Shown: positions 8,517 through 17,522, counted from the stretch's first letter. The stretch is DNA of 64,000 bases from Saccharopolyspora thermophila (GCF_014646075.1 NZ_BMMT01000006.1:124001-188000); one strand, 5' to 3'. The notes: a model not told the origin generated them from the letters alone. Numbers and translations: made by a program.

Positions 8517-9296
8517 GTGACCTCGACGAACCGCCGATCCGTGGAACCCGCCTGGGACCCCGCCACGCAGATCACCGTGGACCACAGCAGCCCGGTCCCG
8601 CTGTACTACCAGGTGGCCAGCCAGATCGAGGAAGCGATCGACTCCGGCGCGCTGCCGGTCGGCGCCCGGCTGGACAACGAGGTCGAACTGGCCGCCCGCC
8701 TGGGCCTGTCCCGTCCCACGATCCGCCAGGCGATCGGCTCCCTGGTGGACAAGGGACTGGTGGTGCGCAAGCGCGGCGCGGGGACCCAGGTCGTGTTCAA
8801 CCGGGTCAAGCGCCCGCTGGAGCTGAGCAGCCTGTTCGACGACCTGACGCGGATCGACCAGCAGCCCACCACGAAGGTGCTGACCAACGAGGTGATCACA
8901 CCGTCCCCGGAGATCGCGCACATCCTCGGCATCTCCGAGCAGGACCAGGTGCTGCACCTGGAACGCGTGCGCTCAGCCCGCGGCGAACCGATCGCCCGCA
9001 TGCAGAACTTCCTGCCCGCGGGCCTGATCGAGCCGACCGACGAACTACTCGAGGAACGCGGCCTCTACCAGCTGCTGCGCGCCGCCGGGGTGCGCATGCA
9101 CGCCGCGCACCAGACCATCGGCGCCCGGGTGGCCACCGAAGCCGACGCCGAACTGCTCGACGAGCCGGTCGGGGCGCCGCTGCTGACCATGCAGCGCACC
9201 ACCTACGACCAGGCGGGCAAGGTCGTCGAGTACGGCTCCCACGTCTACCGCGCCTCGCGCTACTCCTTCGACCTCTCCCTCCGCGGCGACACCTGA
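8517..9296 (+). CDS. GntR family regulator with UTRA domain
   Basis: A 259-aa regulator. The N-terminal winged helix-turn-helix spans about residues 25-90, with VELAARLGLSRPTIRQAIGSLVDKGLVVRKRGAGTQVV as its HTH and wing in two adjoining stretches. The C-terminal half (about 105-250) is a UTRA ligand-binding domain of the HutC subfamily. I prefer the GTG at 8517; a TTG at 8496 is in frame. Neither has a clear Shine-Dalgarno site, so the mRNA could be leaderless. Its place between the two inositol gene sets makes it the likely inositol-pathway regulator; the effector is unknown. Confidence 0.88.
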   Translation: MTSTNRRSVEPAWDPATQITVDHSSPVPLYYQVASQIEEAIDSGALPVGARLDNEVELAARLGLSRPTIRQAIGSLVDKGLVVRKRGAGTQVVFNRVKRPLELSSLFDDLTRIDQQPTTKVLTNEVITPSPEIAHILGISEQDQVLHLERVRSARGEPIARMQNFLPAGLIEPTDELLEERGLYQLLRAAGVRMHAAHQTIGARVATEADAELLDEPVGAPLLTMQRTTYDQAGKVVEYGSHVYRASRYSFDLSLRGDT

Positions 9297-9659
9297 CCTG
9301 CGGTCGCCGCCAGGGTCACGGATCATTCCCCGCAGGCGGAACCTCAGTCGCCTGTTCGCCGCCGCCTGCCTGACGCCAGCGTGCGGTCACGCCCAGTGCG
9401 CACCCGCTCGCGAATGCGGTATGCCTTCCTGGGCCCACCCGGCATACCTAGATCCGTACGTAAATATGTCAGGACTAATCCTTGACAGGGTCGTCACTGC
9501 GGTGAAAACTACCGGCTGCCGAGCAGCGACGCGTGGCCCACGCCACTCACACCGGCACCCGGTCCGGCGCGCCCCGTCGCGCGCCGCCGCCGATCGCACC
9601 ATGCCGGCGTCGCCCGCTGACCACCACACATGCCGTGCGCGGCACAGGAGGTTTTTCCC
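9297..9659. promoter_or_regulatory. intergenic control region upstream of inositol dehydrogenase
   Basis: A 363-bp stretch without a gene. It holds a weak hairpin (9332-9339 with 9362-9369), a perfect 8-bp inverted repeat GGTATGCC-N15-GGCATACC (9418-9425, 9441-9448), the TCCGTACGTA element (9453-9462) shared with the iolC-gntR region, and a TTGACA box (9482-9487) with a poor -10 (AAAACT, 9505-9510) at 17-nt spacing. AGGAGG precedes the start codon at 9660. The repeats are likely operators for the dehydrogenase-transporter transcript. Confidence 0.5.
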
Positions 9660-10679
9660 ATGACGAATCAGGATCTTCGCGTCGGTCTCGTCGGCGCCGG
9701 GAAGATGGGCGCGGACCACGCGCTGCGGATCCACGAGCGGATCAGCGGAGCCCGGCTCGTCGCGGTGGCCGACCCGGACCTGGACCGGGCGCAGCAGGTG
9801 GCCGACACCGCGGGCGCGCGAGCGCAGCAGGACCCGTTCGAGGTCATCGCGGCATCCGATGTGGACGCCGTGGTGATCGCTTCTCCCGGAGTGGTGCACG
9901 AACCGCTGCTGCTGGCGGCCATCGAGCGCGGCGTGCCGGTGCTGTGTGAGAAACCGCTGACACCGGACCCGAAGTCCTCGCTGCGGGTCCTGGAGGCCGA
10001 GGAGGCCCGCGGCAGGCGCCTGGTGCAGGTGGGGTTCATGCGCCGGTTCGACGCGGAGTACGCGGAGCTCAAGCGGCTGCTGGACACCGGTGAGCTGGGG
10101 CGGCCGCTGCTGCTGCACTGCGCGCACCGCAACCCCACCGCCCCGCCCGGGTTCACCAGCCAGATGATGATCTTCGATTCGGTGGTGCACGAGTTCGACG
10201 CCACCCGCTGGCTGCTCGGCCAGGAACTCACCGCCGTGTCGGTGCGCGCGGGGCGCTCCACCGCGCTGGCCGCCGAGGGCCTGGTGGACCCGCAGGTGGT
10301 GAGCATCGAGACGACCGGTGGCGTGCTGGTGGACGTGGAAATCTTCGTCAACTGCGGATTCGGCTACCAGGTGCGCTGCGAGGCCGTGGGTGAGCGGGGC
10401 ACCGCGCTCATCGGCGGCGACCGCGGACCCGTCCTGCACCGCGGCGGTCAGTGGGGCGGGGCGATCACCGCCGACTTCCGCGACCGCTTCGGCGCCGCGT
10501 TCGACCGGGAGGTGCAGCGCTGGGCCGACGCCGCCCGCCGCGGCGAGGTGGACCGCGCTGCCGCGAGCGCCTGGGACGGCTACGCCGCGGCGGCGGCCTG
10601 CGAAGCGGGCGTGCAGGCGCAGGCCAGCGGACAGCGCACCGAAGTGGAGCTGGTGGACCGCCCCGACTTCTACGCCTGA
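9660..10679 (+). CDS. iolG: Gfo/Idh/MocA oxidoreductase, inositol 2-dehydrogenase type
   Basis: A 339-aa NAD(P)-dependent dehydrogenase. The Rossmann motif GLVGAGKMGADHALRIHE is at residues 8-25 and the family CEKPLT motif carries the catalytic Lys. The C-terminal half is the alpha/beta domain with VHEFDATRWLLGQE, typical of myo-inositol dehydrogenases. It would oxidise myo-inositol to scyllo-inosose, the first step of the pathway. AGGAGG lies 8 nt before the ATG. It is followed by the transporter gene at 75 nt. Related dehydrogenases act on other polyols, so the exact substrate is an inference from context. Confidence 0.85.
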   Translation: MTNQDLRVGLVGAGKMGADHALRIHERISGARLVAVADPDLDRAQQVADTAGARAQQDPFEVIAASDVDAVVIASPGVVHEPLLLAAIERGVPVLCEKPLTPDPKSSLRVLEAEEARGRRLVQVGFMRRFDAEYAELKRLLDTGELGRPLLLHCAHRNPTAPPGFTSQMMIFDSVVHEFDATRWLLGQELTAVSVRAGRSTALAAEGLVDPQVVSIETTGGVLVDVEIFVNCGFGYQVRCEAVGERGTALIGGDRGPVLHRGGQWGGAITADFRDRFGAAFDREVQRWADAARRGEVDRAAASAWDGYAAAAACEAGVQAQASGQRTEVELVDRPDFYA

Positions 10680-10754
10680 CGCCACACCCGACGCTGCAGT
10701 GCAGCTCGATTTTCCTTCCCCAGCTTCGAAAACTCCAACGGCGGAGGTTTTCCC

Positions 10755-12179
10755 ATGAGCGCCACCGGAACGACACCCACACATACCCCGCTACCCGCCA
10801 ACACCCCGGGCCCGCACAGCCGACGGCTGGGCATGGTCGCCTTCGTGGCGACCTTCGGTGGTCTGCTGTTCGGCTACGACACCGGCGTCATCAACGGCGC
10901 GGTGGACCCGATGAAGGCCGACCTCGGACTGACCGCCGTCACCGAGGGCTTCGTGGTCAGCATCCTGGTCTTCGGCGCCGCGATCGGCGCGGCCATCGGC
11001 GGGCGGCTCTCCGACCGCTACGGACGGCGGCACAACATCCTGCTGCTGTCGGGCGTGTTCATCGTCGGCACCATCGGCTGTGCCCTGTCACCGACGTGGC
11101 CGGTGCTCGCCCTGTTCCGGTTCATCCTCGGCCTGGCCGTCGGCGGCGCCTCCACCACCGTCCCCGTCTATCTCGCCGAGGTGGCCCCGGTGGAACGGCG
11201 CGGCAGCGTCGTGACCCGTAACGAGGTCATGATCGTCTCCGGTCAGTTCGCGGCGTTCGTCGTCAACGCGATCATCATCAACGTGTGGGGCGAACACCCC
11301 GGGGTGTGGCGCTCCATGCTCGTCGTGGCCGTCCTCCCGGCGATCGCCCTGCTCCTCGGCATGCTCCGCGTCCCCGAAAGCCCGCGCTGGCTGGCCGCCC
11401 AGGACCGCGACGCCGAGGCGCTGACCGTGCTCAAACAGCTGCGCTCCCCCGAGCGCGCGGAGGCCGAGATGGCCGAGGTCCGCGCGCTCGCCGAGGAGGA
11501 CCGGCAGGCACACACCGGCGGCTGGTCCGACCTCGCCGTGCCGTGGATCCGGCGACTGGTCATCATCGGGGCCGTGCTGGGCATCTTCCAGCAGCTCACC
11601 GGCATCAACTCGATCATGTACTACGGCACGCAGCTGCTGCAGACCGCCGGGTTCTCCAGCAACGGCGCGATCATCGCCAACACCGCCAACGGCCTGTTCA
11701 GCGTCCTGGGCATCACGGTCGGCATCATGCTCATCAACAAGATCAACCGCCGCGCCATGCTCATCGGCGGCTTCGCGCTCATCAGCATCTTCCACGTGCT
11801 GGTCGGCGCCTCGGCGATGTTCCTGCCGGACAGCAGCGCCAAGCCCTACATCATCCTCGTCTTCGTCGTGGCGTTCGTGTTCTCCATGCAGGGCACCCTC
11901 GGCCCGCTGGTGTGGCTGCTGCTGTCCGAGATGTTCCCGCTGAAGATCCGCAGCTTCGCGATGGGGCTGTGCGTGTTCGTGCTCTGGACGGCCAACGCCG
12001 GGGTCGCCTTCGGCTTCCCTCCGACCGTCGCGGCGCTGGGCATCGCACCGACGTTCTTCATCTTCGCCGCGATCGGCCTGCTCGGCATCGCCTTCACGGC
12101 CACCGCGGTCCCCGAGACCCGCGGCAAGACCCTCGAGGAATTCGAGGACGAGGCCCGCGCCAGGTACCGCGCGGCGTGA
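10755..12179 (+). CDS. iolT: MFS sugar porter, probable myo-inositol transporter
   Basis: A 474-aa major facilitator of the sugar porter subfamily with about 12 hydrophobic segments. Signature motifs are FGGLLFGYDTGVINGA in TM1, GGRLSDRYGRR after TM2, PESPRWL before the central loop, QQLTGINSIMYYG in TM7 and PETRGKTLEEFE at the C-terminus. Proton-coupled import of myo-inositol is the expected role, from its place next to the inositol dehydrogenase and its resemblance to IolT proteins. GGAGG precedes the start. It is followed by a small USP gene 15 nt downstream. Confidence 0.88.
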   Translation: MSATGTTPTHTPLPANTPGPHSRRLGMVAFVATFGGLLFGYDTGVINGAVDPMKADLGLTAVTEGFVVSILVFGAAIGAAIGGRLSDRYGRRHNILLLSGVFIVGTIGCALSPTWPVLALFRFILGLAVGGASTTVPVYLAEVAPVERRGSVVTRNEVMIVSGQFAAFVVNAIIINVWGEHPGVWRSMLVVAVLPAIALLLGMLRVPESPRWLAAQDRDAEALTVLKQLRSPERAEAEMAEVRALAEEDRQAHTGGWSDLAVPWIRRLVIIGAVLGIFQQLTGINSIMYYGTQLLQTAGFSSNGAIIANTANGLFSVLGITVGIMLINKINRRAMLIGGFALISIFHVLVGASAMFLPDSSAKPYIILVFVVAFVFSMQGTLGPLVWLLLSEMFPLKIRSFAMGLCVFVLWTANAGVAFGFPPTVAALGIAPTFFIFAAIGLLGIAFTATAVPETRGKTLEEFEDEARARYRAA

Positions 12180-12194
12180 CAAGGAGGAACTGAC

Positions 12195-12548
12195 ATGGCT
12201 GTTCTCGTCGCGGTCACCGATTCCGAGGAAGGCAGCACCGCACTGCGGACCGCGGCGGCCGAGGCCGCGCTGCGCCGCACGGACCTGCTGGTGGCCAACC
12301 TCCGGCTCGACCCGATCCCCGCCGACGACCTCCCGCAGCACGTCGACGTGCAGGTGGTGGAGCGCCGCCCCGGGGTGGAAGTCGCCGACCACGTGCTGGA
12401 CCTGCTCGACGAGCACCCGGAGGTGGGCCTGCTGGTCATCGGCATGAAGCGGCGATCCCCGGTGGGCAAGCTCGTGCTCGGCAGCATCGCGCAGCGGCTG
12501 CTGCTCAACGCCGAGGTCCCGGTCCTGGCGGTCAAGGCGGCTGGTTAG
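12195..12548 (+). CDS. small universal stress protein (UspA-like)
   Basis: A 117-aa single-domain USP with strong ribosome binding site AAGGAGGA, 15 nt after the transporter and therefore co-transcribed with it. It starts MAVLVAVTDSEEGSTALR, with the Asp of the USP nucleotide site, and has LLVIGMKRRSPVGKLVLGSIAQRLL, matching the G-x2-R-x9-G-x9-S/T ATP-binding pattern. It is shorter than the usual 140-150 aa because the middle is compact. A job in tuning or protecting the transporter is possible but unproven. Confidence 0.82.
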   Translation: MAVLVAVTDSEEGSTALRTAAAEAALRRTDLLVANLRLDPIPADDLPQHVDVQVVERRPGVEVADHVLDLLDEHPEVGLLVIGMKRRSPVGKLVLGSIAQRLLLNAEVPVLAVKAAG

Positions 12549-12578
12549 CCCACTGATGAGCGGACGTGTGCGATCTCA

Positions 12579-12610
12579 CGGCCTCGGGAACCTGCTGGTT
12601 CCCGAGGCCG
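12579..12610 (+). terminator. strong hairpin terminator after the transporter-USP transcript
   Basis: A perfect 14-bp stem (12579-12592 with 12597-12610) with a 4-nt loop lies 31 nt after the USP stop. It separates the inositol transcript from the riboswitch-metE transcript. Confidence 0.75.
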
Positions 12611-12664
12611 CGGGCTTGGCACGCCGACCGCGCGGTCCCGCCGGCCGTCACCAGGCGGTAACCT

Positions 12665-12895
12665 CGCGGTTGCTGGTGGTCCGCCCGCCCCGGGACGCGT
12701 TCCGGGGCGGGCGGGGCAAGAGGGAACCCGGTGCGAATCCGGGACTGCCCCGCAGCGGTGAGCGGGAACGAACGCCGTCACCGGTCGCGAGACCGGGACA
12801 GCACTGGGCGCGTCGGCGCCTGGGAAGCGACGGCCAGTAGGAACACCCGGCGCAGTGCCGGGAAGTGCCCGCGAGTCCGAAGACCTGCCACCGGT
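12665..12895 (+). promoter_or_regulatory. cobalamin riboswitch controlling metE
   Basis: The conserved B12-box elements are clear: GGGAACCCGGTGCGAATCC at 12722-12740, then GGGACTGCCCCGCAGCGGTGA at 12741-12761 (given here in two parts), and the closing GCGAGTCCGAAGACCTGCCA at 12871-12890. The P1 stem can form between GGTGG (12675-12679) and CCACC (12888-12892), and a 12-bp stem joins 12681-12692 with 12703-12714. In this family cobalamin binding represses the downstream gene. Here that is the cobalamin-independent methionine synthase, which would be off when B12 is available. Confidence 0.93.
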
Positions 12896-13002
12896 GCGCG
12901 CACCCGGGTGGTGCGCGCTGGTCCGAGGTCTCGCGGGAGGACCTGGCGGACGAGGGGCCCATGGCGGGCCCGTCGGTCGCGCGCCTTTTGCGCAGACCTC
13001 GG
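12896..13002 (+). promoter_or_regulatory. possible riboswitch expression platform
   Basis: Directly after the aptamer is a perfect 9-bp hairpin (12896-12904 with 12910-12918, loop CGGGT). Then comes a long-range 9-bp inverted repeat CCGAGGTCT (12923-12931) with AGACCTCGG (12994-13002). These could be the kissing-loop hairpin and the switching helix ahead of the metE ribosome binding site at 13024-13030. The mechanism (termination or start-site masking) cannot be told from sequence alone. Confidence 0.4.
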
Positions 13003-13035
13003 CGCAGCAGTCGTCGAGCTCGCGAGGAGAGGGCG

Positions 13036-15321
13036 TTGACAGCAACCATCGGATCGACCGTGCTCGGGTATCCCAGGATCGGACCGAACCGGGAACTCAA
13101 GCGGGCGCTGGAGGACTACTGGTCCGGGCGCTGTGACGAGGCGCACCTGCGGGAGGTCGCGCGCGAGCTGCGCGCGGACACCTGGCGGGCGCTGCGGGAC
13201 GCCGGCCTGGACTCGGTACCCAGCGGCACGTTCTCGTTCTACGACCACGTGCTGGACACCGCGGTCACCTTCGGCGCGGTCCCGGAGCGCCACGCGGCCC
13301 TCGGGCTGGGCCCGCTGGACACCTACTTCGCCATGGCGCGCGGTGCGGACTCCGCCGCGCCGCTGGAGATGACGAAGTGGTTCGACACCAACTACCACTA
13401 CCTGGTCCCGGAAATCGCGCCGGACACCCGGTTCCGGGTGGCCGACCGGATCCCGATCGAGCAGTACCGGGAGGCCGCCGCGGCCGGGGTGCCCGCGCGC
13501 CCGGTGCTGGTCGGCCCGCTGACCTTCCTGCTGCTGGCCAAACCCGCCGCGGGCAGCCCGGATTCGTTCCGCCCGCTGGACAAGCTGGACGAGCTCCTCG
13601 ACGCCTACGCCGAACTCCTCGGCGAGCTCCACTCGGCCGGGGCCGAGTGGGTGCAGCTGGACGAACCGGCGTTCGCCGCGGACCGCTCCCCCGCCGAACT
13701 GGACGCCCTGCGCCGCGCCTACCACCGGCTCGGCGGCCTGGCACGGCGGCCGGATTTGCTGGTGGCGGGCTACTTCGGCGACCTCGGCGAGGCCCTGGAC
13801 GTGCTGGCGGTCACCCCCGTCGAGGCGATCGCCGTCGACCTGGTCGCCGGGCGGTCCCAGGTGGACCGGCTGCCGGGCCTGCCCGGGCTTCAGGACAAGA
13901 CCCTCGTCGCGGGGCTGGTGGACGGGCGCAACGTGTGGCGCACCGACCTCGACGACGCCCTGTCGACCGCGGCGACCCTGCTCGGCCTGGCCGGTTCGGT
14001 CGCCGTCAGCACGTCGTGCTCGCTGCTGCACGTGCCCTACGACGTCGAGGCGGAGGCGGGCATCGACCCGCGAGTGAAGTCGTGGCTGGCCTTCGCCGTT
14101 CAGAAGGTCCGCGAGGTCGTCGTCCTGGGCCGGGCACTGCGGGAGGGCCGGGACGCGGTGGCCGACGACCTGGCCGCCGCGCGCGCCATCGCCGCCGACC
14201 GTGCCGAAGCCGACCTGGTGCGCGACCACCGCGTGCAGGCGCGGCTGAAGTCGTTGCGGCCCCAGCATTTCCGGCGCGCGGACTACGCGACGAGGCGGGT
14301 GGCCCAGGAGTCCCTGCGGTTGCCACCACTGCCGACGACCACCATCGGTTCCTTCCCGCAGACCAGCGAGGTGCGCCGGGCGCGCGCCGCGCTGCGCCGG
14401 GGCCGCATCGACCGCGCCACCTACCGGCAGCGGATGCGCGACGAGATCGAGCACGTGGTGCGGCGGCAGGAGGAACTCGGCCTCGACGTGCTGGTGCACG
14501 GCGAGCCCGAACGCAACGACATGGTGCAGTACTTCGCCGAGCACCTCGGCGGGTTCGCCTGCACCGACCACGGCTGGGTGCAGTCGTACGGGTCCCGGTG
14601 CGTGCGACCGCCGATCCTCTACGGTGACGTCTCCCGTCCCGAGCCGATCACCGTCGAGTGGGCCACCCACGCCCAGCGGCTCACCACGAAGCCGGTCAAG
14701 GGCATGCTCACCGGTCCGGTCACCATCCTGGCGTGGTCGTTCGTGCGCGACGACCAGCCCCTGGCCGACACCGCCGCGCAGATCGCGCTGGCCATCCGCG
14801 ACGAGGTCCGCGACCTGGAGGCGGCGGGCATCCGCGTGGTGCAGGTCGACGAGCCCGCGCTGCGGGAGCTGCTGCCGCTGCGCGCCGCGGAGCACCGCCG
14901 GTACCTGGAGTGGGCGGTCAACGCGTTCCGGCTGGCGACCTCGGGCGTGGCCGATTCCACGCAGATCCACACGCACCTGTGCTACTCGGAGTTCGGCGAC
15001 GTGATCGAGGCGATCGCGGCCCTGGACGCCGACGTCACCAGCATCGAGGCGGCCCGGTCCCGGATGGAGGTGCTCGGCGACCTCGCCGCCGTCGGCTTCG
15101 CCCGCGGCGTGGGGCCCGGCGTGTACGACATCCACTCCCCGCGGGTGCCGGAGGTCGACGAGATCGCCTCGCTGCTGCGCGCGGCGCTGGCGGCCGTGCC
15201 CGCGGAGCGGTTGTGGGTCAACCCCGACTGCGGGCTGAAGACCCGCGGCTACCCGGAAGTCGAGGCAGCCCTGGAAAACCTGGTACGCGCGGCCGCGCAG
15301 GTGCGGGCGTCGCTGGCGTGA
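13036..15321 (+). CDS. metE: 5-methyltetrahydropteroyltriglutamate-homocysteine methyltransferase
   Basis: Cobalamin-independent methionine synthase, 761 aa as expected. The start is the TTG at 13036 with GAGGAGA 5 nt upstream, giving [21 protein letters not shown]. The C-terminal zinc-binding catalytic half shows [37 protein letters not shown] (zinc His and Cys) and [11 protein letters not shown] (zinc Cys). It transfers a methyl group from methyl-tetrahydrofolate to homocysteine. The cobalamin riboswitch upstream implies repression when B12 lets the MetH route work. It is followed by a strong hairpin. Confidence 0.96.
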   Translation: MTATIGSTVLGYPRIGPNRELKRALEDYWSGRCDEAHLREVARELRADTWRALRDAGLDSVPSGTFSFYDHVLDTAVTFGAVPERHAALGLGPLDTYFAMARGADSAAPLEMTKWFDTNYHYLVPEIAPDTRFRVADRIPIEQYREAAAAGVPARPVLVGPLTFLLLAKPAAGSPDSFRPLDKLDELLDAYAELLGELHSAGAEWVQLDEPAFAADRSPAELDALRRAYHRLGGLARRPDLLVAGYFGDLGEALDVLAVTPVEAIAVDLVAGRSQVDRLPGLPGLQDKTLVAGLVDGRNVWRTDLDDALSTAATLLGLAGSVAVSTSCSLLHVPYDVEAEAGIDPRVKSWLAFAVQKVREVVVLGRALREGRDAVADDLAAARAIAADRAEADLVRDHRVQARLKSLRPQHFRRADYATRRVAQESLRLPPLPTTTIGSFPQTSEVRRARAALRRGRIDRATYRQRMRDEIEHVVRRQEELGLDVLVHGEPERNDMVQYFAEHLGGFACTDHGWVQSYGSRCVRPPILYGDVSRPEPITVEWATHAQRLTTKPVKGMLTGPVTILAWSFVRDDQPLADTAAQIALAIRDEVRDLEAAGIRVVQVDEPALRELLPLRAAEHRRYLEWAVNAFRLATSGVADSTQIHTHLCYSEFGDVIEAIAALDADVTSIEAARSRMEVLGDLAAVGFARGVGPGVYDIHSPRVPEVDEIASLLRAALAAVPAERLWVNPDCGLKTRGYPEVEAALENLVRAAAQVRASLA

Positions 15322-15325
15322 CCCG

Positions 15326-15360
15326 CGGGCCCGCGGGCAGCGGCACCGCCCGCGGGCCCG
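15326..15360 (+). terminator. hairpin terminator after metE
   Basis: A 13-bp perfect stem (15326-15338 with 15348-15360) and a 9-nt loop, 5 nt after the metE stop. A TATAAC box at 15371-15376 just downstream could be the -10 of the DnaJ-like gene, but no -35 is recognisable. Confidence 0.7.
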
Positions 15361-15422
15361 GTTCTCGCTGTATAACGGGGATTGAGCCCTCCGCTTCCGG
15401 GTGCCGGGAGGAGGGGTGCCCG

Positions 15423-16361
15423 ATGGCCGACCACGACTTCTACGCGGACCTGGGGCTGTCCCCCGACGCCTCGCCTCAGGAGGTCAGGCGTGCCTACCGG
15501 CGGCTGGCACGCGAGCACCACCCCGACGCCAACCCCGGGGACGTCGCGGCGGAACGCCGCTTCAAGGCGGTCCGCGCGGCCTACGAGGTGCTGTCCGATC
15601 CGGTGCGGCGGCGCCAGTACGACCGGGCCCGGCGGCAGGCCGCGAGCGGTTCCGCCGGGGCACCCGGGGCGGGCGGCTTCGACCTGGGCGACTTCTTCGG
15701 TCCGGGGCCGCGCCTGCGCCGCAACGTCTTCGACGTCGACGACCTGCTTGGCGACGTGTTCGGACGGGTGTACCGGCCGTCCGGGCTGCGCCCGCGACGC
15801 GGCGCCGATCTGGAGGTCGACCTGCACCTGGCTTTCGAGACCGCCGCGCTGGGCGGTGCGGCACCGCTGCGGGTGCCGGCTCCGGGGCGCGAGCCGGAGG
15901 ACGTCGTGCTGCGCGTCCCGCCGGGGGTCGACCCGGGGCAGCGGATCCGCCTGGCGGGGCGCGGCGCGCCGGGCCGCCACGGCGGTCCACCCGGTGACCT
16001 CCACGTAATCGTGCACGTCGAGCCGCACCCGGTGTTCGGCCGTCGCGACAACGACCTGACCGTCACCGTGCCGATCACCTTCCCGGAAGCGGTGTTGGGC
16101 GCGTCGATCTCGGTGCCCACGCTGGTCGACCGCGCCGAGCTGGTGATCCCGCCCGGCACGTGCAGCGGCACGGCGTTCCGGGTGCCCGGTGCGGGGATCC
16201 GGGCCTTCGACGGTCGCCAGGGCGACCTGCTGGTGACCGTCGAGATCGCCGTCCCGCGTCATCTGCACCGCGACGCCCGGCGCGCGTTGCGCGACTACGC
16301 GGCCAGCACCGCGGCGGAGCGGCCGCGTGACGACCTCGAACGCCGACTGCGCCGCTCCTGA
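15423..16361 (+). CDS. DnaJ-like co-chaperone lacking the zinc finger (CbpA type)
   Basis: A 312-aa J-domain protein. Residues 1-70 form the J domain with the HPD tripeptide in REHHPDANPGD, which stimulates DnaK ATPase. A Gly-rich FDLGDFFGPG linker follows, then the two C-terminal substrate-binding beta-sandwich domains (about 120-290). The CxxCxGxG zinc-finger repeats of type I DnaJ are absent, so it is a type II protein. GGAGGAGGGG precedes the ATG. It sits beside an hsp20 gene and a MerR-type regulator, a heat-shock neighbourhood; dnaK and grpE are not in the window. Confidence 0.88.
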   Translation: MADHDFYADLGLSPDASPQEVRRAYRRLAREHHPDANPGDVAAERRFKAVRAAYEVLSDPVRRRQYDRARRQAASGSAGAPGAGGFDLGDFFGPGPRLRRNVFDVDDLLGDVFGRVYRPSGLRPRRGADLEVDLHLAFETAALGGAAPLRVPAPGREPEDVVLRVPPGVDPGQRIRLAGRGAPGRHGGPPGDLHVIVHVEPHPVFGRRDNDLTVTVPITFPEAVLGASISVPTLVDRAELVIPPGTCSGTAFRVPGAGIRAFDGRQGDLLVTVEIAVPRHLHRDARRALRDYAASTAAERPRDDLERRLRRS

Positions 16362-16464
16362 GCGCTCGCGCGGACCCGCAACGAGCGGCACAGCCGCTTG
16401 GCCACCGTCGCGAACCAGCGGGGGCCGGCCCCGTCGGGACGGCCCCCGCCGCTGCTCGCACCGA

Positions 16465-16923
16465 TCAGCTGCCTGCCTGCTCGGTGGAGCCCTCGATCAC
16501 CTTGGGTTCGCCGCCACCGCGGCCGACCTCGATCCGGCGTGGCTTCGCCTCCTCGGCCACCGGCACCGTCACCGTCAGCACGCCGTCCTTGTAGTCGGCG
16601 GCGATGCCGCTCATGTCGACGCCCTCGCCCATCATCAGCTGCCTGCTGAACGTGCCCCGGGGCCGTTCGGCGGCAAGGTAGCTCGGCTCGCGCTGCTCGC
16701 TGCCCCGCGCCGGGGTCTTCCGCTCGGCGCGCACCGTCAGCGTGTTGTTCTCGGTGGTCACCTCCAGCGAGTCCGGGTCCACCCCGGGCAGGTCGAACTC
16801 GATCACGTAGTGGTCGCCGAGCCGGTAGACGTCCATCGGCATCGCCTGCGGTGCTCGCGTCGCGCTCAACACCTCGTTGGCCAACCGGCTGAAGTCACGG
16901 AACGGGTCGAACTGCAGCACCAT
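16465..16923 (-). CDS. Hsp20/alpha-crystallin small heat shock protein
   Basis: A 152-aa small chaperone. The alpha-crystallin domain covers about residues 40-140, from MDVYRLGDHYVIEFDLPGVD to the GVLTVTVPV motif, with a short C-terminal tail. The ATG at 16923 has GGAGG 7 nt upstream. It would bind unfolded proteins without ATP and hand them to DnaK/DnaJ. It diverges from the MerR-type regulator across a 242-bp region with repeats, so that regulator probably controls it. Confidence 0.92.
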   Translation of the reverse strand: MVLQFDPFRDFSRLANEVLSATRAPQAMPMDVYRLGDHYVIEFDLPGVDPDSLEVTTENNTLTVRAERKTPARGSEQREPSYLAAERPRGTFSRQLMMGEGVDMSGIAADYKDGVLTVTVPVAEEAKPRRIEVGRGGGEPKVIEGSTEQAGS

Positions 16924-17062
16924 TCTCACTCCTCCTCATGGAACGAGAATTCCTGCGGTCCGGTCGGGTGCTCGGCCGCCCGGCCGGACACCTCGTCGCC
17001 TCGACCTCACCTCCTCGGACGAGGATTGCTCGGTCGGTGACACCTTCATTCTGCGACCGGTA

Positions 17063-17117
17063 ATCCAAGATTTCCACCGCGGTGGCCTTTGAAAATCTCG
17101 TTCAACGGATCCAAGAT
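17063..17117. promoter_or_regulatory. repeats in the hsp20-merR divergent region
   Basis: Two exact direct repeats ATCCAAGAT lie at 17063-17071 and 17109-17117. Between them is an inverted repeat TTGAA-N7-TTCAA (17089-17093, 17101-17105). The last resembles, but is shorter than, the HspR HAIR element. The local AT-richness and place between divergent genes suggest operator sites for the MerR-type protein. The rest of 16924-17165 shows nothing else I can name. Confidence 0.45.
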
Positions 17118-17165
17118 ATTGGTGAGCACCAGTCAGGCCCGCTGCCCACCGGAGGACGCGACGCA

Positions 17166-17522
17166 ATGCCCGGTCCCGTGAACAGCCATCGCGTGCCCGA
17201 CGCGTTCGACGACGTCGACTACCCCGCCTACACCATGGGCCGGGCGGCCGAGATGCTCGGCGTCACGCCCGACTTCCTGCGCAGCCTCGAGGCCGCCGGG
17301 CTGCTCGCGCCCAAGCGTTCCACCGGCGGGCACCGCCGCTACAGCCGCACTGAGCTGACCCTCGCCGCGCGGGTGCGGGAACTGCTCGACGACGGGCTCA
17401 CGGTGCTCACCGCCACGTGCCGCATCGTCGAGCTCGAACGCGAGTTGCACGCCGCCCGGGCGCGCATCGCCGAACTCGAGAAGGCCCTGAAAGAAGGCGG
17501 TGCGCGCCGACGCTCCCGCTGA
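17166..17522 (+). CDS. MerR-family regulator (HspR-like)
   Basis: A 118-aa protein with one MerR DNA-binding domain: YTMGRAAEMLGVTPDFLRSLEAAGLLAP and STGGHRRYSRTEL, followed by a long coiled-coil dimerisation helix (VELERELHAARARIAELEKAL). It lacks any Cys-based metal site, as in HspR-type heat shock repressors. I chose the ATG at 17166 with GGAGG 10 nt upstream; an in-frame start at 17082 would add 28 residues of unconserved sequence. Its neighbours (hsp20, DnaJ-like) fit a heat-shock repressor or activator. Confidence 0.8.
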   Translation: MPGPVNSHRVPDAFDDVDYPAYTMGRAAEMLGVTPDFLRSLEAAGLLAPKRSTGGHRRYSRTELTLAARVRELLDDGLTVLTATCRIVELERELHAARARIAELEKALKEGGARRRSR

